DNA from: Candidatus Omnitrophota bacterium
Lineage (GTDB): Bacteria > Omnitrophota > Gorgyraeia > Zapsychrales > JAHFFX01
DNA: 43,115 bases
Direction of reading: 5' to 3'
Assembly: GCA_023247725.1 (NCBI GenBank)
Contig: JAHFFW010000021.1
Coordinates: 1-43,115 of the forward strand
Shown here: piece by piece, positions 1-7,525 of the stretch
Layout: each line of letters opens with the position of its first letter
Position numbering within the stretch: position 1 is the first letter of the stretch
The notes under the pieces: model-generated
Database searches by the model: none
What the model saw: the letters and a program-made list of their open reading frames with translations, nothing else
Told to the model about the DNA's origin: nothing
Program-made: the position numbers and the translations under genes

Positions 1-46
1 TCGCTCGTTCTTCCATCAGGCTGGCTTGGAACTTTAATACCTTCAT
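1..46 (-). CDS. Start of outward-reading ORF inside terminal repeat (partial)
   Basis: The ATG on the minus strand is at 44-46, and the reading frame MKVLKFQASLMEERA runs off the contig edge. The identical start reads outward at the right end. It would be the first gene of the repeated element. No good Shine-Dalgarno is seen and 15 residues are too few to assign a family; a transposase or accessory protein of an insertion element is only a guess from context. Confidence 0.35.
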   Translation of the reverse strand, partial: MKVLKFQASLMEERA

Positions 47-117
47 CTTGCTGACGCCGAAGGATTCCTTTCCCGCTATCAGTGCTATTCCATCTTTGGA
101 TAAGAAAATGTCAATAA
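1..117. repeat. Left copy of 117-bp terminal inverted repeat
   Basis: Read on the opposite strand, positions 1-117 match 42998-43114 base for base; homology stops at 118 (C here, G in the other copy). The inner boundary starts TTATTGACATTTTC when read outward. The repeat cuts a helicase-type gene here and the giant ORF at the other end. It contains the first codons of an outward-reading ORF (MKVLKFQASLMEERA). The simplest reading is a multicopy element, such as an insertion sequence, whose interior was not assembled. A k-mer overlap between contig ends or an amplification chimera is also possible. Confidence 0.9.
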
Positions 118-453
118 CTGAATGAAAAATCTAACTTGTTCGTAAAACTCTTCTGTATCGAGAGATTTCTTTACCGACTGGAAAAACTTATAAGTTTTTT
201 CTCCATCCGATGCCTGTTCATCCTGCCCGACAAGTTCAAGCACGCCGTAATTTGTGGCATCGACATTAAGACCAACAAGAACCTTGATTTTTTGATTGGG
301 ATTTTCCTTTAAACCCTGATAAAGCTCCCTGATACCGGAAAAATAAAAGAAACCGACCAAAAATTTCAGCTCATCACTTTTTTGAATAAGCTCAATCAAT
401 CGCTTTTTAAGGTCTTTTGAATCGTTATTTGTAATAAAATTATTCAATCCCAC
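85..453 (-). pseudogene. N-terminal fragment of PLD-like helicase-type protein, cut by the terminal repeat
   Basis: The frame begins with GTG at 451-453. The first about 114 residues resemble the N-terminal phospholipase-D-like domain found on SNF2/DEAD-type helicases of restriction and defence loci: a start like GLNNFITNN, a helical segment, then KSDELKFLVGFFYFSG, a stretch IKVLVGLNVD, and EEFYEQVRFFIQLL. In the family this last segment continues into the PLD H-x-K strand. Here it enters the 117-bp terminal repeat at about position 117, gains eight unrelated residues and stops. The rest of the gene is missing. The family call rests on recollection of the motif pattern. The interruption itself is plain in the sequence. 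Confidence 0.55.
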
Positions 454-558
454 ATCCTCTTTTTTCCGTTGCCGGCTTGTCCTTTAAAGATACCCCAAAA
501 TTTTCTGTTCCAAAACCTTCTTAAACTCCCTCAGGTGCATGGCCTGGCTTGTGAGAAT

Positions 559-840
559 TCATCTTTTATTTTTCGATTTCTCATTATTATCCTTTTCTAC
601 TTCGGAATAATCCCAATGAATGAAAGGCATTTCATCGGACTCTTTGAAATTCCATGTTTCCCGGAAAGAATCAATAAATTCTTCCGGGATAAAAAATCTC
701 GCCTCATAACAGGCGTATCCGCTTTTGTCCTTACGGTCGTAAACCTCTATCCTTCCACCTCTACAATGCTGATATTTAGGATTCATGATTGCTTCTTCAA
801 CGACGGTGAAAAAATATCTTTTTTGTTTTCGTTTAGCCAT
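559..840 (-). CDS. Small hypothetical protein, 93 aa
   Basis: I do not recognise this protein. It is basic at the N-terminus (MAKRKQKR) and acidic with lysines at the C-terminus, with an aromatic-rich middle (RFFIPEEFID, FIHWDY). No membrane segment, signal peptide or known motif is visible. The ATG lies at 838-840 behind a weak purine-rich stretch. It reads in the same direction as the Fic gene, 117 bp downstream of it. The gap between them (841-957) holds a short frame ending ...LIEEGLAKIKE that is in frame after the Fic stop but has no convincing start, possibly a gene remnant. It is plausibly a real gene because its composition is protein-like and no better frame overlaps it. Confidence 0.5.
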   Translation of the reverse strand: MAKRKQKRYFFTVVEEAIMNPKYQHCRGGRIEVYDRKDKSGYACYEARFFIPEEFIDSFRETWNFKESDEMPFIHWDYSEVEKDNNEKSKNKR

Positions 841-957
841 ATCTCATCATTATTCTTTGATTTTTGCCAGACCTTCCTCAATCAGCGTGTTGGACGCATA
901 GGATTTAAAGACTGCGGCCAAATTCTCATCGGCAAACTTGGGAACACTAACTTCTTA

Positions 958-1995
958 TCATTCCCTTGCACTCTCCGACCGCATCCGTTCAACGTATTCC
1001 GCCATGTCTCGCACGCGGACATACCAGGTCTTGCCTTTTTTCTGACCTTTAAGCTGATCGCGGTTGATCAGGTTGCGCAGATAATCAGGAGAATAGTTAT
1101 AAATATGCGCCAGATCACTCAATGGCAATTGCGCTTCTTTGTCGATATGTTGAAGGCCGATATTCTTCAAACGGGAAACGGCATCAGTGAGCCGGTCAAA
1201 AACAATAGAGACAATCCCGTCAAAATTCTGTTGATCAATCAGTTGATCAACGGCTTTCACATCAAAACTTTCTCCCTGCTCAATCCGGCGGTGCAACTTC
1301 TCAAAACCGTCGTCGGCTTTCTCGAGCGTGTTATAGTAATGTTCCCGGTCATTCTTCGAAACGCCCTTAATGGCAATGTTGAGAAATCCGCAGCCGATCA
1401 GAATGTACGACAACAATATTCTTCCCGCCCGGCCATTTCCATCCCGAAATGGATGGATGGCCTCAAACCAGACATGGGCCATAGCACAGAGAGCAACAGG
1501 GTCATGCTTTCCATCTTTCAAACGCTGATTCACCCATTTAATCAAAAGCTCCATCGCCTGCCTGACATAAAATTCGCTGATCGGCGAGAATGTTGAATGC
1601 GCCACCTGCGCTGTTGTGTTTCGGAATTCTCCAATTTCGCCGATATAGAAACCCATTTTTTTCTCATAGCGCATCAGCAGTGTGTGAACCTGCTTGACGT
1701 CGGACATCCGCAGTGAAAATTCCTTTTCTTTATACTGATTGGCCGCGTATTCATACATCGCCGAAGCTGATTCAAAATAGCCAAGAATCGCAGCCGCCTT
1801 GTGTTTGTCCGTGCGCTTATTGTGCTCCAGAACATCAATGAGCTCGGTCCTGTTGGTAAATACTCCCTCAATGGCAATCGAATTGCGGATTTCATCCTTA
1901 AATAAGGAGTACCATTCCGCGTTCGATACCTGCGTCAAACTTCCCTTTTTGGCACGCAGTTGTTCCAGCTCTTTTTTAATGGATTGACTTTTCAT
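958..1995 (-). CDS. Fic/DOC family protein with N-terminal inhibitory helix and C-terminal HTH
   Basis: Fic proteins transfer AMP or a related group from a nucleotide to a protein hydroxyl. The core motif HPFRDGNGRAGR is complete at residues 181-192, including the catalytic His181. Residues 39-44 (SIAIEG) match the inhibitory-helix motif [S/T]xxxE[G/N] located before the Fic core, so this is a self-inhibited class II type Fic with Glu43 expected to block ATP binding. The last about 60 residues (LSDLAHIYNYSPDYLRNLI) look like a winged/HTH segment, as in many 340-380-residue Fic proteins, so DNA binding is plausible. The ATG is at 1993-1995. The 234-bp AT-rich region just upstream carries repeated GGTTCG half sites that could be its operator. 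The target protein is unknown. Confidence 0.88.
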   Translation of the reverse strand: MKSQSIKKELEQLRAKKGSLTQVSNAEWYSLFKDEIRNSIAIEGVFTNRTELIDVLEHNKRTDKHKAAAILGYFESASAMYEYAANQYKEKEFSLRMSDVKQVHTLLMRYEKKMGFYIGEIGEFRNTTAQVAHSTFSPISEFYVRQAMELLIKWVNQRLKDGKHDPVALCAMAHVWFEAIHPFRDGNGRAGRILLSYILIGCGFLNIAIKGVSKNDREHYYNTLEKADDGFEKLHRRIEQGESFDVKAVDQLIDQQNFDGIVSIVFDRLTDAVSRLKNIGLQHIDKEAQLPLSDLAHIYNYSPDYLRNLINRDQLKGQKKGKTWYVRVRDMAEYVERMRSESARE

Positions 1996-2229
1996 GGTTT
2001 ACCGAACCTATCGAACCATTCTATTTTATTTATATTTGATATATATAAGGTTATATAATATATGATTCGAATTATAATTTATGGTTCGATAATAACATTG
2101 ATTTTCATTAAAAGCAAGTCTAGTATGATCGAATTTACCGAACCAATAAAATGTATATTATTCTTAAATATAATGGGTTGCGATACTAAAATTAACGAAC
2201 CTGAACATATGGTTCGATATTAAAGCACC
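1996..2229. promoter_or_regulatory. AT-rich spacer with repeated ATGGTTCGATA sites (likely operator array)
   Basis: The spacer between fic and rlmN is very AT-rich. The 11-mer ATGGTTCGATA occurs exactly at 2081-2091 and 2209-2219, and inverted at 2009-2019. Related half sites are at 2002-2008 (CCGAACC), 2062-2070, 2123-2132, 2138-2145 and 2195-2202. Copies in both orientations before a gene whose product ends in an HTH-like segment suggest autoregulation of fic. This is inference; no footprint is known to me. Confidence 0.5.
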
Positions 2230-3282
2230 TTAGGAGGCGTGTCTCAACTGCCCGCACGCGGCGGCGATGTCGCGGCCGCGAGGAGTGCGCAGGGTGGCGT
2301 GAATCCCTAATTCTTTAAGCCGATTTTGAAACTGAAGCATTTCTTCATGGGTCGGAGGTTTGTGCGGAAATTCCTGGACGGGGTTGTAGGGAATGAGATT
2401 CAACTTACAGATCATGCCTTTCAGATTTTTGGCCAATTCCCGGGCCGCCTCTTCGGTGCAGGTCACATCCTTAATCAAAATATATTCAAAGGTGATCTGC
2501 CGGTGGGTCATTTTGATGTACTCGCGGCAGGCGTTCATCAATTCGGTAAAGGGATATTTCTTATTGACGGGCATGAGCTTGTTGCGGGATTCGTCGTTAT
2601 AGCCGTGCAAGGATATGGCCAGCTCGATCTGAAAATTCTCTTTGGCAAACTGCATGATTTTGGGGACCAGTCCGACGGTCGAGATGGTGATCCGCCGCGC
2701 GCCGATATTGATCCCCCGCTCGTCGTTGACGATGCGCAGGGCTTTAAGAAGATTTTCATAGTTGTCAAAACTTTCCCCCGTTCCCATACAAACGATATGA
2801 GACAGCGGCTTTTTATGATTCTCCGCCTCTTCTTTAACGTGAAGAATTTGCGTGAGGATTTCCGCCGTGGTCAGATTGCGTTTCCAGCCGCCGATGCCGC
2901 TGGCGCAAAACTTGCAACCGAACTTACACCCGGCCTGCGAGGAAATGCAGACGGTTGTCCTGGTTGCGGTAGGGATCAAAACGGTTTCGACTTTTTCGTG
3001 ATCACACAAATCAAATAAAAACTTCGTCGTCCCGTCTTTGGCCACCTGCTTCCTGGCAATCGCCAAAGGATCAAGATCGAAATCCTGAGACAACCTTTCG
3101 CACAGCGGCGCAGGCAGGTTGCGCATCCGGTCAAAAGACCAGACGCCTTTTTTATAAATCCACTCGAAAATCTGGCCGGCGCGAAAAGATTTTTCGCCAA
3201 TGGACTGAAGGTATTTCTGCAATTCCTCCAAGGTGAGATTGCGGATATCAGTTTTCGAAACCGCTTGGATTTTGGGATTCAT
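2230..3282 (-). CDS. rlmN: 23S rRNA (adenine-2503-C2)/tRNA (adenine-37-C2) methyltransferase RlmN
   Basis: This is a radical-SAM enzyme that methylates C2 of A2503 in 23S rRNA, and of A37 in some tRNAs. The 350-residue length is normal. The radical SAM cluster CxxxCxxC is at residues 119, 123 and 126 (GCKFGCKFC). The two catalytic cysteines of the family are present: Cys112 in VCISSQAG and Cys343 in AACGQL. The N-terminal RNA-binding helical domain (about residues 10-75, with FRAGQIFEWIY) is intact. No good Shine-Dalgarno precedes the ATG at 3280-3282, only an A-rich run. It lies 95 bp downstream of accA on the same strand and may be the last gene of that group. Confidence 0.96.
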   Translation of the reverse strand: MNPKIQAVSKTDIRNLTLEELQKYLQSIGEKSFRAGQIFEWIYKKGVWSFDRMRNLPAPLCERLSQDFDLDPLAIARKQVAKDGTTKFLFDLCDHEKVETVLIPTATRTTVCISSQAGCKFGCKFCASGIGGWKRNLTTAEILTQILHVKEEAENHKKPLSHIVCMGTGESFDNYENLLKALRIVNDERGINIGARRITISTVGLVPKIMQFAKENFQIELAISLHGYNDESRNKLMPVNKKYPFTELMNACREYIKMTHRQITFEYILIKDVTCTEEAARELAKNLKGMICKLNLIPYNPVQEFPHKPPTHEEMLQFQNRLKELGIHATLRTPRGRDIAAACGQLRHAS

Positions 3283-3377
3283 TTTTTTGAATTAATTTTG
3301 TGTCGTTGCAGATTCGGAAAGTAAGAACAGTCCCCATTTTTGGGGCCTCGACTCTTCCGTGGTTTTAAAGTCAATCG

Positions 3378-4331
3378 CTAGGTAGTGGCGAAGGCGCCGA
3401 TCGTGCGGAATTTCTGATAGCGTTCTTGCAATAATTCTTCGACGGGTTTGGCGGATAATTCTTTGATGTGTTTGAGAATGGCCTTTTTGAGGTTTCCGGC
3501 CGCTTCCTGAGGATCGCGATGCGCCCCGCCCATCGGTTCCGGAATAATTTCATCAACGACACCAAATTTCAGCAGATCCTCACCAGTTAGCCGCAGGGCG
3601 TTGGCCGCCTCGGGCGCCTTGATGCTGTTTCGCCACAAAATGGAAGCGCAGCCTTCGGGAGAAATAACCGAATAATAAGCGTGCTGCAGCATACAAACCC
3701 GGTCGGCCACACCGATTCCCAATGCCCCACCACTTCCGCCTTCGCCAATGACACAGGCCACGATCGGCGTGGCGATCTTCATCATGTCGCGCAGATTCGC
3801 GGCAATGGCCTGGGCCTGACCGCGTTCTTCGGCACCAATTCCCGGATAAGCCCCCGGTGTGTCAATGAGGATCACGACCGGCAGCCGAAACTTTTCCGCC
3901 AGATTCATCAAACGAATGGCTTTGCGGTAACCTTCCGGATGGGCGCAGCCGAAATTCCGCATGACGCTCTCTTTGGTGTCGCGGCCTTTTTGGTGGCCCA
4001 TGATGACCGCGTTCCTGTGATTGATCCGCGCAAATCCGGCAATCAGCGCCAGATCGTCGGCAAATAAACGATCTCCGTGCAGTTCCACAAATTCCGTTGT
4101 CATCAATCGAATATAATCAAGGGTATAGGGGCGACGGGGATGGCGTGCAATCTGCACCCTTTGCCAGGGCGAGAGTTTGCTGTAAATGTCCGCTTTCATT
4201 TTCTCGAGCTTCTGCTCGAGTTTTTTGATCTCGGGAACGATATTGATATTCCGATGGGAGCCAAAATTACGAAATTCATTGATCTTGGCTTCCAATTCGA
4301 CAATCGGTTTATCAAAATCCAAGTTGCTCAT
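3378..4331 (-). CDS. accA: Acetyl-CoA carboxylase carboxyltransferase subunit alpha
   Basis: AccA forms the carboxyltransferase of acetyl-CoA carboxylase with AccD and makes malonyl-CoA for fatty acid synthesis. Signature segments are present: LDFDKPIVELEAKI at the start, DTPGAYPGIGAEERGQAQAI, and GEGGSGGALGIGVADRV followed by YSVISPEGCASILW. I chose the ATG at 4329-4331 (MSNLDFDKP), which follows AAGGA by about 10 nt and matches the family start. The frame can be extended to a TTG at 4361, but that would overlap the previous gene and add an atypical MIKNFKEPRP. The start lies 22 bp after the stop of the L,D-transpeptidase gene, so they are probably co-transcribed. No accD is in the window. 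Confidence 0.96.
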   Translation of the reverse strand: MSNLDFDKPIVELEAKINEFRNFGSHRNINIVPEIKKLEQKLEKMKADIYSKLSPWQRVQIARHPRRPYTLDYIRLMTTEFVELHGDRLFADDLALIAGFARINHRNAVIMGHQKGRDTKESVMRNFGCAHPEGYRKAIRLMNLAEKFRLPVVILIDTPGAYPGIGAEERGQAQAIAANLRDMMKIATPIVACVIGEGGSGGALGIGVADRVCMLQHAYYSVISPEGCASILWRNSIKAPEAANALRLTGEDLLKFGVVDEIIPEPMGGAHRDPQEAAGNLKKAILKHIKELSAKPVEELLQERYQKFRTIGAFATT

Positions 4332-4353
4332 GGGTCTCGGTTCCTTAAAATTT

Positions 4354-5169
4354 TTAATCAATAATCGTCACTTTGGTCCCGATCGGCAGAATATCATAAA
4401 GTTCTTCCACCTCGGCATTGCGCATCCGCACGCATCCGGCCGTCACCTGTTGGCCGATCTGATCAGGATCAATCGTCCCGTGAATGCCGTAACCGGCCAA
4501 ATCAAATCCCATCCAGCGGCTCCCCAAAACATTCTGCGGGCTCTCCGGCGGAATAATGGCCCCGCTTTTGAACCAAACCGGATCAACGAGCTTGGTCGTG
4601 ATCTTAAAATCTCCGACGGGCGTGCTGTTATTGGCCCCGGTCGAAACCGAATAGACCTTAACGACTTGATCCGCATCCTTAAGAATCAAAATGTTCTGGG
4701 ATTTATCGACCAGCATATTGAAATTCGCCAGATAAATGGAGAGCGGCTGTCCCACCCGAATGGTATCACTGGAAAGATTGTTTCGTTTCTTGATAAGCTC
4801 GACGGTGGTTTCGTATTTCTTGGCGATCTTGGCCAGCGAATCGCCGGGTTCCACTTTATGCACGATGGCCTTCGGACATTGGATGTTCGTCGTGATCATT
4901 TGCATATTGAGTTCTTCCAGTTCTTTCGAAACGGTTTCCACTCCTTCATAGTCGGGATATTGAGTGATAATGAGCTGATAGGCGTCCTTGGCCTTGGCCC
5001 ATTCACTATTCTTTTTTAAATTCATAGCCTTATTGAATAATTCCTGGGCTGAAGACCTTCCCGGCGGGGTGGGTTCAGGAGCCTTTTTTTTGCCGTGAAA
5101 TAAGAGGCTTCCCATGAGAATGACCAAAACGGCCCCGCCCGCGATCCATATCCATCGTTCCTTAAGCAT
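4354..5169 (-). CDS. LysM plus L,D-transpeptidase (YkuD) envelope protein
   Basis: L,D-transpeptidases cross-link peptidoglycan stem peptides or attach proteins to them. Residues 7-24 form one N-terminal membrane anchor. Residues 40-95 resemble a TPR-like helical pair (AQELFNKAMN...AKDAYQLIITQYPD). A LysM domain (VEPGDSLAKIAKKY, about 103-146) should bind peptidoglycan. A YkuD domain (about 150-270) holds the active-site pattern His230 in YGIHGT and Cys246/Arg248 in TAGCVRM. AGGAGG sits just upstream of the ATG at 5167-5169. The gene is 43 bp after the divergent-PAP2 gene and 22 bp before accA. It acts on the periplasmic side. Confidence 0.93.
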   Translation of the reverse strand: MLKERWIWIAGGAVLVILMGSLLFHGKKKAPEPTPPGRSSAQELFNKAMNLKKNSEWAKAKDAYQLIITQYPDYEGVETVSKELEELNMQMITTNIQCPKAIVHKVEPGDSLAKIAKKYETTVELIKKRNNLSSDTIRVGQPLSIYLANFNMLVDKSQNILILKDADQVVKVYSVSTGANNSTPVGDFKITTKLVDPVWFKSGAIIPPESPQNVLGSRWMGFDLAGYGIHGTIDPDQIGQQVTAGCVRMRNAEVEELYDILPIGTKVTIID

Positions 5170-5212
5170 CCCGCCTCCTCGCGATTCCTTTTCTTGAACT
5201 CGTAGAAATTTA

Positions 5213-5665
5213 TTACCAGATTTTATAAAAGACCGCCGACATGATCATTCCCAAAAGCGAACCAATGAAGACCTGCACCGGCGTATGTCCGATCAGTTCC
5301 TTGAGTTCATCAGTTTCAATCTTTCCCTTCCAATAGATGTCCTCCATGATCCGGTTCAAAATCGTGGCCTGTTGACCGGTGGCGCGTCGCACTCCCTGGG
5401 CATCAAACATCGTGACCAAGGCAAAGACTGTTGCCAGCGCAAAGATGGGCGTATCAAATCCCAAATACAGTCCGCAAGTCGTGGCCAACGCCGTCGCGCC
5501 GGCAGCATGACTCGAAGGCATGCCTCCGGTCCCGATAAACCAGCGAAAATTAAAACGTCTTTCGATGACAACCCCCAGAATTACCTTAAGGATTTGAGCC
5601 AGGGCCCAGACCGAAAGAGTGATGATGAGGATTTTATTGGATAGAATATGCCGAAAGATATCCAC
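5213..5665 (-). CDS. Divergent PAP2 family membrane protein (DUF212/YuiD-like)
   Basis: This is a small membrane protein of the divergent PAP2 / acid-phosphatase-related family. Family marks are GGMPSSHAAGATALAT (about residues 47-62), FDAQGVRRATGQQA (about 88-101) and LKELIGHTPVQV near the C-terminus. Hydrophobic segments lie at about 10-33, 60-85 and 130-148. The 150-residue length is normal for the family. The start is a GTG at 5663-5665 without a strong Shine-Dalgarno. The substrate is unknown; related PAP2 enzymes act on lipid phosphates. It is the first gene of a probable minus-strand unit with the L,D-transpeptidase, accA and rlmN, and it is divergent from comM across 262 bp. Confidence 0.88.
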   Translation of the reverse strand: MDIFRHILSNKILIITLSVWALAQILKVILGVVIERRFNFRWFIGTGGMPSSHAAGATALATTCGLYLGFDTPIFALATVFALVTMFDAQGVRRATGQQATILNRIMEDIYWKGKIETDELKELIGHTPVQVFIGSLLGMIMSAVFYKIW

Positions 5666-5927
5666 GTTGATTTTGGGTCTGAGAAGTTTGGCTTAAAGAA
5701 AGGGGAAACGTTTTTGAGTCCGCGGATGACGACCACTTCGTTAAAAAACTAACGATTTTTAGAAAATTGACCTTCGACGGAAATTATGTTAGCTTACATT
5801 ATATTAATGACCTAGAAAAAAGCAAGGTTCTTTTCCCCTTCCCCTTGTTTTAGGTCGAAATAAAATCCTCTACCTGCAATACTTTCAGTTTTAACCCGGT
5901 TCTCCCGCCCAAACTTCAGGAATAGCC

Positions 5928-7451
5928 ATGCTCACCAAAGTGTTCAGTTATGGAACCATGGGTCTGGAAGCCTATCCGGTCACCATCGAAGTCGATGTCA
6001 GCCGTGGTCTTCCCGCCACGATTATGGTCGGCTTGCCCGACAATGCGGTTAAGGAAAGCAAAGAACGCATCCGCTCGGCCATTAAGAACAGTGGTTTTCA
6101 ATTTCCTCTCGAACGCATCACCATCAATCTCAGCCCCGCCGATACCAAAAAGGAAGGCGCCGGTTTTGACTTGGGGATCGCCGTGGGGTTATTGGCGGCA
6201 TCGGGACAATTGGCGTCGGCCGGCTTGAAGGACTTTATTTTCTTAGGCGAACTGTCTCTGGATGGAGCGATCCAACCCGTCAACGGAAGTCTCATCGTGG
6301 CCTGCGCTGTATCTCCAAAAAATTTCAAAGGTTTGATTCTGCCGGAGGCTAACTGCGCCCAGGCCGCCGCCGCCAACCATATCCCCATTTTCCCGGTCCG
6401 ATCGCTGGCCGAGGTTGTTCAGTTTTTCAGTGATCCTTTCTCCCGAATCCCTTACCAAAATGAAAATTTGAATATCATTCCTCGTTCAGAATCCGAAAAT
6501 GATTTCGCCGACATCAAAGGACAGTTTTATGTCAAACGCGGTCTGGAAGTCGCAGCCGCCGGCGGCCACAATTGTCTATTAATCGGTCCTCCGGGGAGCG
6601 GAAAAACCATGTTGGCCAAACGGATTTCTTCCATTTTGCCTGATCTAACGCGGGAGGAGGCTCTGGAGACAACCAAAATTCATTCTGTCGTTGGGCTGGT
6701 TTCACCGGCGCAGGGGTTAATTTCCAGCCGGCCATTCCGCTGTCCACACCATACGACTTCCGATGTGGCGTTAGTGGGCGGAGGTTCCAACCCGCGACCG
6801 GGAGAAGTGACGCTCGCGCACAACGGTGTTTTATTTCTGGATGAGTTGCCGGAATTCAATCGCGATGTCCTCGAAGCCTTACGTCAGCCCTTGGAAGATC
6901 GTTATGTCACGATTTCACGCGCGGCTCGAGTCGTGCGTTTTCCGTCGCATTTCATGTTCGTCGCAGCCATGAATCCCTGCCCGTGCGGATGGTTTTCCGA
7001 ACCGAAGAAAGGCTGCCGCTGCAACCCGCACCAGGTGGAACGTTATCTCGCTAAAATTTCCGGACCGTTGCTCGACCGTATTGATCTGCATCTCGATGTG
7101 CCCTCCGTAAAACCAAAGGAACTCTTATCGACGGCTCCGGGTGAATCATCTTCTCAAATCAAGATCCGGACAACGCAAGTTCGCCAAATCCAGTTGGAGC
7201 GTCTAAAAAAGGACTCAATTGTTTGCAATGCCCAGATGAACCATCGGCAGATCAAAAAATACTGTCCGCTCAATGAGGAGGGTAAAAAATTATTGAAGCT
7301 GGCGATCGAAGAGCTGGGTTTGTCCGCCCGAGCGTACGACAAAATCTTGAAGGTCGCGCGGACCGTGGCGGATCTGGATCAATCCGAATCCATCCAGCCC
7401 TCACATCTGGCCGAGGCGATTGGGTATAGGAATTTGGACCGGCGGTGGTGA
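5928..7451 (+). CDS. comM: YifB/ComM family Mg-chelatase-like AAA+ ATPase
   Basis: In naturally competent bacteria ComM is a hexameric helicase that promotes branch migration when incoming DNA is integrated. Elsewhere the role is less certain. The N-terminal ChlI-like domain is typical (MLTKVFSYGTMGLEAYPV, VGLPDNAVKESKERIRSA). Walker A is GPPGSGKT at 220-227, Walker B VLFLDE at 301-306. A cysteine-rich loop with PCPCGWF...KGCRC follows, then LLDRIDLHLDVP and the C-terminal Mg-chelatase domain. The 507-residue length is standard. The gene stands alone and is divergent from the PAP2 gene. It is followed within 22 bp by a long palindrome that could end transcription. Confidence 0.94.
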   Translation: MLTKVFSYGTMGLEAYPVTIEVDVSRGLPATIMVGLPDNAVKESKERIRSAIKNSGFQFPLERITINLSPADTKKEGAGFDLGIAVGLLAASGQLASAGLKDFIFLGELSLDGAIQPVNGSLIVACAVSPKNFKGLILPEANCAQAAAANHIPIFPVRSLAEVVQFFSDPFSRIPYQNENLNIIPRSESENDFADIKGQFYVKRGLEVAAAGGHNCLLIGPPGSGKTMLAKRISSILPDLTREEALETTKIHSVVGLVSPAQGLISSRPFRCPHHTTSDVALVGGGSNPRPGEVTLAHNGVLFLDELPEFNRDVLEALRQPLEDRYVTISRAARVVRFPSHFMFVAAMNPCPCGWFSEPKKGCRCNPHQVERYLAKISGPLLDRIDLHLDVPSVKPKELLSTAPGESSSQIKIRTTQVRQIQLERLKKDSIVCNAQMNHRQIKKYCPLNEEGKKLLKLAIEELGLSARAYDKILKVARTVADLDQSESIQPSHLAEAIGYRNLDRRW

Positions 7452-7472
7452 AGGGTAACAGGAAAAAACAAT

Positions 7473-7506
7473 ATTGTAGGGGTTCAAAATTTTGAACCCC
7501 TACAAT
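7473..7506. repeat. 34-bp perfect REP-type palindrome upstream of RAYT
   Basis: Positions 7473-7506 read the same on both strands, centred between 7489 and 7490. The core is GTAGGGGTTCAAAA followed by its complement. It lies 22 bp after comM and 19 bp before the start of a REP-associated tyrosine transposase. A 28-bp version of the same palindrome recurs inside that gene at 7802-7829. This is the arrangement expected of a REP element mobilised by its neighbouring RAYT. Confidence 0.9.
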
Positions 7507-7525
7507 TGTTTCGGTTATTTCGGTT

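Noticed and set aside
469-1596. 375-codon plus-strand frame opposite the Fic gene
   Set aside because: Antisense shadow: the minus strand encodes a Fic protein with full motifs, and this frame has no start signal or recognisable protein.
3331-3345. Hairpin CCCCATTTTTGGGG between accA and rlmN as a terminator
   Set aside because: The stem is only 5 bp and no T-run follows on the minus strand, the direction of transcription.
5767-5795. TTGACC with TAGCTT as a comM promoter
   Set aside because: The -35 is fair but the -10 is poor and over 130 bp from the start; not strong enough to annotate.
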